Source: PALSA-911 sp963743035
GTDB taxonomy: Bacteria > Pseudomonadota > Alphaproteobacteria > Acetobacterales > Acetobacteraceae
DNA: 64,000 nucleotides
Assembly: GCA_963743035.1 (NCBI GenBank)
Contig: CAVUOB010000001.1
Location: forward strand, 248,001 to 312,000
Direction of reading: 5' to 3'
Shown here one piece after another: positions 47,565 through 54,887 of the stretch. A program made the position numbers and the translations under genes. Each line of letters opens with the position of its first letter. Position 1 is the stretch's first letter. The notes under the pieces were generated by a model. It was not told where the DNA came from. It worked only from the letters and a program-made list of their open reading frames with translations, and ran no database searches.

Positions 47565-48218
47565 CTACTCAGCGGCCACTATCCGCCCAGCAGGCACAGA
47601 GCGCAGTTCACCGTGCGCGTGGGTAACGATTTGCCATCCGCCCCATAGGCCAAGCCCTCCCATGATCGCGGCGACAATGGCATCCGGCCAGCCAGTGCCG
47701 GTGCCGAAAACGCCCATAGCTGCCAGCAGCACCGCCGCGTTGCCAATGGCGTCATTGCGCGAGCAAATCCAGACGGAGCGCATATTCGCGTCGCCGGTGC
47801 GAAAGCGGTAGAGCATGAGCGCAACGCCGCCATTGGCGATCAAGGCCGCGATCCCCACCACGCCCATGACTTCAGCCCGTGGCACCGTGCCATAATAGGC
47901 GTGCCATGCTGTGCTGGCCAACACCCATAGCGCGAAGGCAAGCATGGTGCCGCCCTTGGCCACAGCAGCACGCGCCCGCCATGTAAGCGCCATCCCGGCA
48001 ACGCCAAGGCTGATGGCGTAATTCGCGGCATCACCGAAGAAATCGAGCGCGTCAGCTTGCAGCGCCGCCGATCCCGCCGCGGCACCGGCCACGGCCTCGG
48101 CAACGAAAAGACCGGCATTGACGATCAGCGCGATCCATAGCGCACGCCGCCATTTCGGGCTGTTCAGCGCGTCAGGATGGGTGGTGGAGGAACAGGCGGA
48201 ACCGTGACAGCAGGCCAT
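47565..48218 (-). CDS. Cation transporter (CDF family)
   Basis: A 217-residue inner-membrane protein with about six helices, of the short cation-diffusion-facilitator type lacking a long cytoplasmic domain. The family's metal site is suggested by LQADALDFFGDAANY (helix 2) and CSRNDAIGNAAV (helix 5). The N-terminus CCHGSACSS is Cys-rich and may bind metal. AAGGTG lies six bases before the ATG at 48218. It is divergent from a MerR gene across a MerR-type promoter, so Cd, Pb, Zn or Co efflux is likely. Confidence 0.85.
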   Translation of the reverse strand: MACCHGSACSSTTHPDALNSPKWRRALWIALIVNAGLFVAEAVAGAAAGSAALQADALDFFGDAANYAISLGVAGMALTWRARAAVAKGGTMLAFALWVLASTAWHAYYGTVPRAEVMGVVGIAALIANGGVALMLYRFRTGDANMRSVWICSRNDAIGNAAVLLAAMGVFGTGTGWPDAIVAAIMGGLGLWGGWQIVTHAHGELRSVPAGRIVAAE

Positions 48219-48250
48219 GCAAAGCACCTTGGGGATTGCGATGACGTATG

Positions 48251-48280
48251 ATATAAACCCTGTAGTCGCTACAGGGTCAA
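48251..48280 (-). promoter_or_regulatory. MerR-type promoter and operator for the CDF gene
   Basis: On the minus strand TTGACC (48275-48280) and TATATC (about 48251-48255) are separated by about 19 bases, longer than the normal 17 as in MerR-controlled promoters. The spacer contains a perfect dyad ACCCTGTAG/CTACAGGGT with a three-base centre (48257-48277), close to ZntR/CadR/PbrR operators. Confidence 0.82.
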
Positions 48281-48289
48281 GGAGGCGTT

Positions 48290-48698
48290 GTGAATATCGG
48301 GGAACTGGCGCGGGCAGCGGATACGAATGCCGAAATCCATCCGCTACTATGAGCGCATTGGCCTCTTGCCCGTGCCGCCCCGAACGGCGGGAAACTACCG
48401 CGACTATTCAGCCGCACATGCCAGCCGCCTCACCTTTACCCGCCGCGCCCGCGACCTCGGCTTTTCCATCGAGCAGATAAGGGCATTGCTCGATCTGGCG
48501 GACCGGAAGGAACAGTCCTGCGAAGCCGTGGACGCTATCGCTCGCGAGCATCTGGCCGACGTGAAGCGAAAGCTGGCCGATTTGTCGGCGCTGCGCCGCG
48601 AACTGAATTCATTGATCGGGCAGTGTCGCCATGGCACGGTTGCCGAGTGCCGCATTCTTGAAGCCCTCGCCCCCGATACACAACGCGCCCGGACATGA
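48290..48698 (+). pseudogene. MerR-family metal regulator with a +1 frameshift
   Basis: GTG at 48290 after AAGGAGG starts NIGELARAADTNAE; then the frame ends in a TGA. The adjacent frame continues IRYYERIGLLPVPPRTAGNYRDYS to a full-length end at 48698. Deleting one base near 48334-48340 joins AE to IRYYERIG and gives 135 residues. Conserved metal-site cysteines of the CadR/PbrR type are present: Cys in EQSCEAVD and the C-terminal QCRHGTVAEC. An internal ATG at 48327 would yield a protein lacking the first helix of the HTH. Confidence 0.82.
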
Positions 48699-48709
48699 TT
48701 CTGTGATGT

Positions 48710-48842
48710 TCGCGAACGGCGCAGGCTTTGGGGCAGTGTTTCTCGTCAGCGCAATCGTCGTTCTCTCTGTGGGCGCTATCGCGTCGAAGCTGCAACGCCC
48801 GACCGGACGCGGCCTGTTGAGAGGAAGTGCATAAATCAGGAA
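48710..48842. repeat. Direct repeat B (orphan MFS 3' end)
   Basis: A second, diverged copy of 47357-47489. It starts 12 bases after the MerR stop, encodes ANGAGFGAVFLVSAIVVLSV and the rest of the MFS C-terminus to a TAA at 48832-48834, and has no upstream MFS sequence. It is a gene remnant. Confidence 0.85.
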
Positions 48843-48930
48843 ACCTGCGCCATCAAAAACCTCAGGTTTGATCTATAGAAATACGAAATCGCCCCAACGG
48901 GCTGCCCATCTCCGCGTAGCCTCAGGCAGT

Positions 48931-48968
48931 AAAACCACGGCGCGTTTGCGTTCGAACGCGCCGTGGTT
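48931..48968 (-). terminator. Terminator of the DUF1254 gene
   Basis: Perfect 14-base arms AACCACGGCGCGTT/AACGCGCCGTGGTT with an eight-base loop, followed on the minus strand by TTTT. It begins 5 bases past the DUF1254 stop codon. Confidence 0.88.
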
Positions 48969-48972
48969 CGGT

Positions 48973-50422
48973 TCAGCCAGCCTTCTTCACCGGCGGCGGT
49001 GACCAGGTCCCATCGAGGATCGAGGGAGGCTTTTCCTTGGGCCAATACATCCGCATCATCAGGATGAATTGGCCGGCCGGCGCGGGCAGCCAATTGGCCT
49101 GCGGCGCATTTGCCGGTTTGTCGTGCGAAAAGTAGAGATCAAGCGAGCCATCGGCGTTTGGAACCAGCTTGTCACGCATGCTCACCGTGAGCTTGTTCAG
49201 GGCATTCGGATAGAAGTAGTACCCACTGTCATACATGGTAATCGACCAGAAGCCGTCGACAGGGGGGGTACGGCCCTTATCGAAGTGGACGACGTAGGTA
49301 TTTGTTCCCGTGAGCGTTGCACCGGTGCTGTCGGTCTTCGGTACTTGGATAGATCGCGTCCTTGGTAAGGTTTGCACCCCAGCCAAAGTCCGCCACGGCA
49401 GCGCGCCAAAGATACCTGTTGCCATATGCTCCGGTGCCGCTGGTGAGCAGCCAGCCGTTGACGACCTTGTTGCCGGCTTTCATCTGCTCCTCTATCTGCA
49501 ACGAAGCGACCTTTGCAACGTCAGCCAGGGCCGTCTGATCAGCAGGAGGCAACTTGCTGAGATCGAATGGCTTGCCGGGCACGAGGCCGATCTTCGCCAT
49601 CTCCGCGACGATGGGCGCGTCCCGTGGCAGGACCGGCGGGTTAATAGCCATCGAGGCCGCCATGGCATTGAAATAGGTCTGCGTGTCCATGGCGCCGATG
49701 AGGTCGCGAACCTTTTCCTTAACGCTGGGCGCCTTGGGGTCAATGGTTCCGGTTGGCGGCGTGTAAGGCTTGCCGAACGAACTCAGCGGAACAAGCTTGA
49801 ACTCCTTCTGTGCGGCGTTCACCTCGGCGTAGTCTGCTGGCGTCCCGTCGGCGTAGACACGGCCGATGGTAAATACCGTGTTGGTCGGAGATTTGACCAC
49901 CTGAGTGATCCCCGGCGGCAGGGTTCCGTGCCAGTTCGGTCCGGTGATGGCGATGGTTTGCGCGCCCGTGCCCAGGGTTCGCTTGCCCGGTGCAGCAATC
50001 ACATCCGTCCATTGGGAATAGATTGGAAACAGAAAGTAGCGGCCCTTCATGTCGGGGTAGGACAGCAGCATCGGTTCCTTCGACACGTCCATGAAAGCGG
50101 CCGTATACAGCGTGTCCGCGTTTGGTGCGGTGACTCCCTTGTAGTCCGCCGGAGGATATCTTGGGATATTCACCAACTGATTGAGCGGTGCTTGAAAGGT
50201 TTCCGGATTGGGCGCGGTCGTGTTGATGAAGGCCTTCTCGGTAACATCGCTCGTCATGAGCGAGTATCCGTAGATATAGGCATCCACGCCGATCCGCTTC
50301 GCCTCTTGCGGGGTAAGGCCAGCGGCGAGGCTCGGCGCGGCGGTCCATCCCACCAACACTGACGCGGCGATGCCGATCAACATACCCGACCGGACACCGA
50401 ACAACTGCTTCGACCTGCTCAT
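48973..50422 (-). pseudogene. Exported DUF1254/DUF1214 protein with a frameshift
   Basis: A 482-residue protein when repaired: Sec leader (MLIGIAASVLVGWTAAPSLAAGL), DUF1254 domain (DAYIYGYSLMTSDV, NADTLYTAAFMDVSKEP, GRYFLFPIYSQWTDV) and C-terminal DUF1214 domain (FWSITMYDSGYYF, LDLYFSHDKP). The frame changes at about 49340 between AIYPST and KTDSTGATL; removing one base in ACCGAAG repairs it. The early part alone (to about residue 365) remains readable. The role of the family is unknown. Gene start at 50422 is preceded by GGAGACGAG. Confidence 0.82.
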
Positions 50423-50593
50423 CTCGTCTCCTGTGCGTGAGCCGCTGAGATCATTAGGCTGCTCCTTGTCGATCCCCCACGCCGACGATCCGGGCAGGCA
50501 TCGGGAACCCGGAAATCCGCTATGCAATATCGGCAGCAGACATGTCCTCGAGGAGGGGAGTTTGAGGAGCGGCGGTCAGTGCACCGCACATCG

Positions 50594-50617
50594 TTGCGTA
50601 AATCAAGACTTACGCAC
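50594..50617. repeat. 24-base palindrome, copy 2
   Basis: TTGCGTAAATCAAGACTTACGCAC: seven-base perfect arms TGCGTAA/TTACGCA and the shared TC-AA-GA centre. It contains the stop codon of the small membrane protein gene at 50603-50962. Confidence 0.7.
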
Positions 50618-50962
50618 GTCGGGGATTTGCGCTTCGTGATTCTTAAGTTCTTCCAAGGTTGCCGGAAAAACCCCCTCCTTTTGCCATCGAAGCCAGATCC
50701 GCGCGAATTTCGAGGCAAAGTGCCCGACGACATAAAAGACAGCGGACATGACGAGCGCCCAAAAAGGATGAGGGGCTTTTGGGTAAGCAGGCGAGTTCGG
50801 AATCAGAAATTCTATGACTTGCCAAATGCCCATGATAACAGCGCCAATCCGGAGCATCCCACCGGTTATGCATGCTTGCCGCCCGAGCCAACGCCAATAG
50901 CGATCCTTGCGTCCGAACGGCTTGCCAAGCGATGGCCGGGCATCATTATTGTCCAATAACAT
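50603..50962 (-). CDS. Small two-helix membrane protein, unknown
   Basis: A 119-residue protein with hydrophobic segments at about 31-53 (ITGGMLRIGAVIMGIWQVIEFLI, by its ends) and 68-83 (FWALVMSAVFYVVGHFASKF) and a charged C-terminal tail. The composition is protein-like and the second half of the codons is regular, but I recognise no family and no strong ribosome site. Its stop codon lies within palindrome copy 2, as the MFS stop lies within copy 1. Confidence 0.55.
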   Translation of the reverse strand: MLLDNNDARPSLGKPFGRKDRYWRWLGRQACITGGMLRIGAVIMGIWQVIEFLIPNSPAYPKAPHPFWALVMSAVFYVVGHFASKFARIWLRWQKEGVFPATLEELKNHEAQIPDVRKS

Positions 50963-51030
50963 CGGTATAATTTACCGTTCCTCTGCGTCGGACGTCTACA
51001 CACAGGGCCATCAGCGTGGGCCCGCTCAGC

Positions 51031-51054
51031 GTGCGAAATTCAAGATTTTCGCAC
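51031..51054. repeat. 24-base palindrome, copy 3
   Basis: GTGCGAAATTCAAGATTTTCGCAC: ten of eleven pairs match around a central AA. It lies 43 bases past the stop of the small membrane protein gene at 51097-51357. Confidence 0.7.
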
Positions 51055-51096
51055 ATCGAAAAATGTCAGTCCTCAGCTACGGGGTTCCCGTCTCGT

Positions 51097-51357
51097 TCAC
51101 GGCGAAGCGCGCCCTAGTGAATGGCCCAAGGGAACAGTCACTCCGCCAACGGCTATCACCGTTCCGAATACGAAGAAAACGCCAAGCAGACCCATGTTTC
51201 GACGGTATAACTTCGGGTTGCGATTGCGAGGGATCCATTGCCTTCGGCTCATCCGCGTCGCGTCACGAAGATGGCAACGAAGCATTTCCGACCCCGTGAT
51301 GCCAGCAACAAGCAGACCGCCCAAAATCGCGCCGCCGTTGACCATGTCCGAACCCAC
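51097..51357 (-). CDS. Small membrane protein, unknown
   Basis: An 86-residue protein with two hydrophobic segments (GGAILGGLLVAGI and MGLLGVFFVFGTVIAVGGVTV) separated by a basic stretch (RDATRMSRRQWIPRNRNPKLYRRN). The alternation looks like a real integral membrane protein, but no family is recognised and no clear ribosome site is seen. Neighbouring genes and palindromes suggest it came with the 43-51 kb block. Confidence 0.5.
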   Translation of the reverse strand: MGSDMVNGGAILGGLLVAGITGSEMLRCHLRDATRMSRRQWIPRNRNPKLYRRNMGLLGVFFVFGTVIAVGGVTVPLGHSLGRASP

Positions 51358-51438
51358 CCCCTATCGAGCCTCTAGCTTGGTGCGCGGCTTACCACAGTCA
51401 TGCGATTGCGAGGGAGGAAAGGGCACCGCGTAGTACCG

Positions 51439-51462
51439 GTGCAGAAGTCAAGACTTATGCAC
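51439..51462. repeat. 24-base palindrome, copy 4
   Basis: GTGCAGAAGTCAAGACTTATGCAC: ten of eleven pairs match around AA (AAGTC-AA-GACTT at the core). It sits in the intergenic region at the right edge of the imported-looking block. From 51358 to 51660 nothing else coding is supported. Confidence 0.75.
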
Positions 51463-51660
51463 GGCGTTCGGAGCGAGCCATTTTCAACGGCTTGGCGTGT
51501 GCACAAGCTTGGTGCGAATGTCGCCATAGCGCCGAGACGTGATGGCCGCATCAAGGCATCCCCGGTTCTTCCATGAATTCGCCCATGCAGAGAAAAACAT
51601 TCTCCGAGGGGCGATGGACTTGCTTTTTCAGAGAAAATTTCCTCTTTATCTTCGCCAACT

Positions 51661-51689
51661 GGCCGGCTCCCGATAGAAGGGGGCCGGCC
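51661..51689 (+). promoter_or_regulatory. Leader hairpin before the sulfur operon
   Basis: Eleven-base stem GGCCGGCTCCC/GGGGGCCGGCC (one G-U pair) with a seven-base loop, ending 18 bases before the GTG start of the binding-protein gene. It is followed by TTCTT, too short for a sure terminator. A pyrimidine/AT-rich stretch at 51620-51650 (TTGCTTTTTC to CTTTATC) could contain the promoter. Attenuation or transcript protection is an inference. Confidence 0.45.
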
Positions 51690-51707
51690 TTCTTGATGGA
51701 GAATGAC

Positions 51708-52688
51708 GTGACCGGATCGCTCCCCCGCCGTTCCCTGCTGGCCGCCGCGCTCGCCGTGCCGGCCATCCTCTCCGCGCGCGCCGCCCGCGCCGCCGCGCCG
51801 AAGGAGATCAACATCGACTGGGCGACCTACAACCCGGTCAGCCTGGTGCTGAAGCAGCAAGGCCTGCTGGAAGCGGAATTCGCCAGGGACGGCACCACCA
51901 TCCGCTGGGTGCAGTCGGCGGGATCGAACAAGGCGCTCGAATTCCTCAACGCCGGCTCGCTGGATTTCGGCTCCACCGCCGGCGCCGCGGCGCTGATCGG
52001 CAAGGTCAACGGCAACCCGATCAAATCCGTCTATGTCTTCTCCCGCCCGGAATGGACGGCGCTGGTGACCCAGGGCGGCAGCCGGATCAAGACCGTCACG
52101 GATCTCAAGGGCCAGCGCGTCGCCGTCACCCGCGGCACCGATCCGCATATCTTCCTGGTCCGCGCCCTGGCCGAAGCGGGCATGAGCGAGAAGGACGTCA
52201 AGCTTGTGCTGCTGCAGCACGCCGACGGGCGCACCGCGTTGGTGCGCGGGGACGTGGCGGCCTGGGCCGGGCTCGACCCGATCATGGCCTCGGCGGAGAT
52301 CGACGACGGCGCCCGGCTGTTCTACCGCAAGCCGGAGGCCAACACCTGGGGCGTGCTGAACGTGCGCGAGGCTTTCGCCGCGGAAAGCCCGGAAACCGTC
52401 GCCCGCGTACTGGCCGCCTATGAGAAGGCGCGGATCTGGGCGGTGACCCATCCGGCGGAGCTGAAATCCATGCTGGTCAGCGCGATGAAGCTGTCCGATC
52501 CGGTGGTGACGCGGCAACTGGAACGGACCGATATCTCGTCCGGCCAGATCGGTCCGAAGCAGGCGCAGACGATCATCGAGGCCGGCAAGGCGCTGCAGGC
52601 CGCCGGCGTGCTCGACGCCGGTGTGGACGTGGTGGCGGTGACCAACGCGCTGATCGACCCGTCCTTCACGGCCAAACTGCCTTCATGA
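51708..52688 (+). CDS. Sulfonate/sulfur-compound ABC transporter binding protein (SsuA-like)
   Basis: A 326-residue periplasmic protein with a twin-arginine-like leader (LPRRSLLAAALAVPAILSARAARAAA). The mature part has the SsuA/TauA pattern: INIDWATYNPVSLVLKQQG, GSNKALEFLNAGSLDFGSTA, and DLKGQRVAVTRGTDPHIFLVRAL. The GTG at 51708 is preferred because GGAG lies six bases before it; an ATG at 51696 is the alternative but comes seven bases after a strong hairpin. It is the first gene of a five-gene operon. Confidence 0.87.
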   Translation: MTGSLPRRSLLAAALAVPAILSARAARAAAPKEINIDWATYNPVSLVLKQQGLLEAEFARDGTTIRWVQSAGSNKALEFLNAGSLDFGSTAGAAALIGKVNGNPIKSVYVFSRPEWTALVTQGGSRIKTVTDLKGQRVAVTRGTDPHIFLVRALAEAGMSEKDVKLVLLQHADGRTALVRGDVAAWAGLDPIMASAEIDDGARLFYRKPEANTWGVLNVREAFAAESPETVARVLAAYEKARIWAVTHPAELKSMLVSAMKLSDPVVTRQLERTDISSGQIGPKQAQTIIEAGKALQAAGVLDAGVDVVAVTNALIDPSFTAKLPS

Positions 52689-53539
52689 ACGCTGCGGGCA
52701 ATGCCGCTTCCGCCTCGGTAGCTCCCGCGGGCGCCGTGCCCGCCATGCCCAGGGAGGCGGCGGTTGCACGCATCTGGAAGCCGGAATGGCTGATCGCGCT
52801 GATCCTGCCGGTTCTGCTTGGCCTCGCCTGGGAACTGGCGGTGCGCTTCGGCTATGCCTCGGGGCGGCTGATGCCGCCGCCGTCGCGTCTGGCGGTGACC
52901 GCGCTGGCGCTGATCCGCAGCGGGGAACTGCAGACCCATGTCGCCGCCACCATGGCCCGCGTCGGGCTCGGCTTCCTGTTCGGCGCCATCGCCGGCACCG
53001 CGGTCGGCACGCTGACCGGTGCCAGCCCCACCATGCGCCGGCTGCTCGATCCCTCGCTCCAGGCGATCCGCGCCATCCCCTCGATCGCCTGGGTGCCGCT
53101 GTTCATCCTCTGGCTCGGCATCTTCGAGACCTCGAAGCTGGCGCTGGTATCGCTCGGCGTGTTCTTCCCGGTCTATCTCGGCGTGTTCAGCGCCATTCAG
53201 GACGTGGACCGCAAATTGCTGGAAGTGGGCCGCGTGTTCGGGCTGTCCGCGATGGGACAGATCCGGCGCATCGTCCTGCCGGCGATCCTGCCGACCTGGG
53301 TGGCCGCGCTGCGCTCCGGCCTCGGCCTCGGCTTCATGTTCGTGCTGGCGGCCGAACTGCTCGGCGCGTCGGAGGGGCTGGGCTACCTGCTGCTGGACGG
53401 CCAGCAGATGGGGCGGGCGGATACCATCCTGGTGGCGATGATCACCTTCGCCATCCTGGGCAAGCTGTCCGACAGCATCCTGGTGGCGCTGGCCCGCCCG
53501 GTGCTGCGCTGGCAGGACACCGCGAGGGCGAAGCTGTGA
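52685..53539 (+). CDS. Sulfonate ABC transporter permease (SsuC-like)
   Basis: A 284-residue inner-membrane permease with about six helices and the BPD_transp signature EVGRVFGLSAMGQIRRIVLPAILPTWVAALR (given by its ends, about 181-209). The N-terminal 30 residues are a flexible Ala-rich tail. Its ATG overlaps the stop of the binding-protein gene (ATGA), as does its own stop with the next start, indicating coupled translation. Confidence 0.9.
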   Translation: MNAAGNAASASVAPAGAVPAMPREAAVARIWKPEWLIALILPVLLGLAWELAVRFGYASGRLMPPPSRLAVTALALIRSGELQTHVAATMARVGLGFLFGAIAGTAVGTLTGASPTMRRLLDPSLQAIRAIPSIAWVPLFILWLGIFETSKLALVSLGVFFPVYLGVFSAIQDVDRKLLEVGRVFGLSAMGQIRRIVLPAILPTWVAALRSGLGLGFMFVLAAELLGASEGLGYLLLDGQQMGRADTILVAMITFAILGKLSDSILVALARPVLRWQDTARAKL

Positions 53540-54327
53540 GCCATCTGACGATCGAGCGGGTCAGCAAGACCTACGCCAACGGCACGCGGGCGCTGGCGGA
53601 CATTTCGCTGCGCGCGGAGCAGGGCGAGATCCTGGCCCTGGTCGGCGGCTCCGGCTGCGGCAAGACCACGCTGCTGCGCCTGATCGCCGGGCTGGATCAG
53701 GCCAGCGCCGGCAGCATCGCGCTGGACGGCCGGGTCATGGCCGGCACGCATCCCACGATATCGGCGGTGTTCCAGGAGCCGCGGCTGCTGCCCTGGTTGA
53801 GCGTGGCCAAGAATATCGGTTTCGGCGGGCAGCGGCTCAGCGCGGCCGAGCGCGACGCCCGCACCCACGCGCTGCTGGAACGCATCGGCCTGGCCGGCTA
53901 CGGCGATCATCTGCCGAAGGACCTCTCCGGCGGCCAGCAGCAGCGCGTGTCCATCGCCCGCGCCCTGATCGGCCATCCAAGGCTGCTGCTGCTGGACGAG
54001 CCGTTCTCCGCCCTGGATCCGTTCACCCGCGCCAGCCTGCACGAATTGCTGCTGGGTCTATGGCAGGAATTGCAGCCGAGCATCGTCATGGTCACGCATG
54101 ACGTGGAGGAGGCGGTGGTGCTGGCCGACCGCGTCATCGTCATGCGCCCGCGTCCGGGCCGGCTGTCGGAGACGATCGCGGTGCGGCTGCCGCGGCCGCG
54201 CGACAAGCTCTCGCCGCTGTTCGACAGCGTGAAACGGCGTGTTATGCAGGCCATCGACCGTTCGCTGTCGGAAGAGAGCCGGCCGGCCCCGCGCCAAGCG
54301 ACCGATGGCACCTCGCTCTGGTGGTAG
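53536..54327 (+). CDS. Sulfonate ABC transporter ATPase (SsuB-like)
   Basis: A 263-residue ATPase: Walker A GGSGCGKTT (about 38-46), Q-loop FQEPRLLPW, signature LSGGQQQR, Walker B LLLLDEPFSALD and switch His in VMVTHDVEE. A GTG start overlaps the permease stop. The short C-terminus after the domain (RLPRPRDKLSPLF) is typical of SsuB/TauB. With the two genes before it, it forms a complete importer for alkanesulfonate-like or other sulfur compounds. Confidence 0.9.
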   Translation: MSHLTIERVSKTYANGTRALADISLRAEQGEILALVGGSGCGKTTLLRLIAGLDQASAGSIALDGRVMAGTHPTISAVFQEPRLLPWLSVAKNIGFGGQRLSAAERDARTHALLERIGLAGYGDHLPKDLSGGQQQRVSIARALIGHPRLLLLDEPFSALDPFTRASLHELLLGLWQELQPSIVMVTHDVEEAVVLADRVIVMRPRPGRLSETIAVRLPRPRDKLSPLFDSVKRRVMQAIDRSLSEESRPAPRQATDGTSLWW

Positions 54328-54360
54328 ACGCCGCCCGTTTTGGATCGAAAGGATTTGTCC

Positions 54361-54873
54361 ATGGATGCCAATGAACTGCGCGCGCTGCAGGCGCCGCTGA
54401 AAAGCCGCTACAAGGAAGCCCCGGACGCCGCCACGATCACGCTGCGCGCGACCGGCGAGCTCGACAGCGCCTCGATCGCCTGCAAGGTCGAGACCGGACG
54501 CGCCATCGCCACCGCCGGGCTGCATCCGCTGACCGGCGGCTCGGGCATGGAGCTCTGTTCCGGCGACATGCTGCTGGAAGCGCTGGTGGCCTGCGCCGGC
54601 GTCACGCTGAAGGCGGTGGCGACGGCGCTGGAAATCTCACTGCGCTCAGGCCGGGTGACCGCCGAGGGCGATCTCGATTTCCGCGGCACGCTGGGCGTGG
54701 ACAAGGGCGCGCCGGTGGGATTTCGCGCCATCCGCCTGAGCTTCGACATCGATGCGGACGCGACCGACGAGCAGGTCGCCACATTGCTGAAACTGACCGA
54801 ACGCTATTGCGTCGTGTTCCAGACCATCAACCAGAAACCGGCGTTGAACGTCGTCGTCAACCGCGCCGCCTGA
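54361..54873 (+). CDS. OsmC-family protein
   Basis: A 170-residue OsmC/Ohr-fold protein. Two conserved cysteines are in VACAGVTLKAV (about 78) and ERYCVVFQTI (about 150), the peroxidatic/resolving pair of the family, and the middle carries GDMLLEALVAC. OsmC proteins reduce organic hydroperoxides, but a member inside a sulfur-import operon may handle persulfides or another sulfur species. It starts 33 bases after the ATPase gene, with AAAGGA upstream. Confidence 0.87.
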   Translation: MDANELRALQAPLKSRYKEAPDAATITLRATGELDSASIACKVETGRAIATAGLHPLTGGSGMELCSGDMLLEALVACAGVTLKAVATALEISLRSGRVTAEGDLDFRGTLGVDKGAPVGFRAIRLSFDIDADATDEQVATLLKLTERYCVVFQTINQKPALNVVVNRAA

Positions 54874-54887
54874 GAAGGAAAACCACC

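Noticed and set aside
48836..49093. 85-codon minus-strand frame running through the DUF1254 terminator
   Set aside because: It reads through a strong hairpin and overlaps the DUF1254 3' end in another frame, so chance is the better explanation.
51590..51700. Possible SAM-type riboswitch before the sulfur operon
   Set aside because: Only a single strong stem is seen; the conserved pseudoknot and core sequences of known SAM riboswitches were not found.
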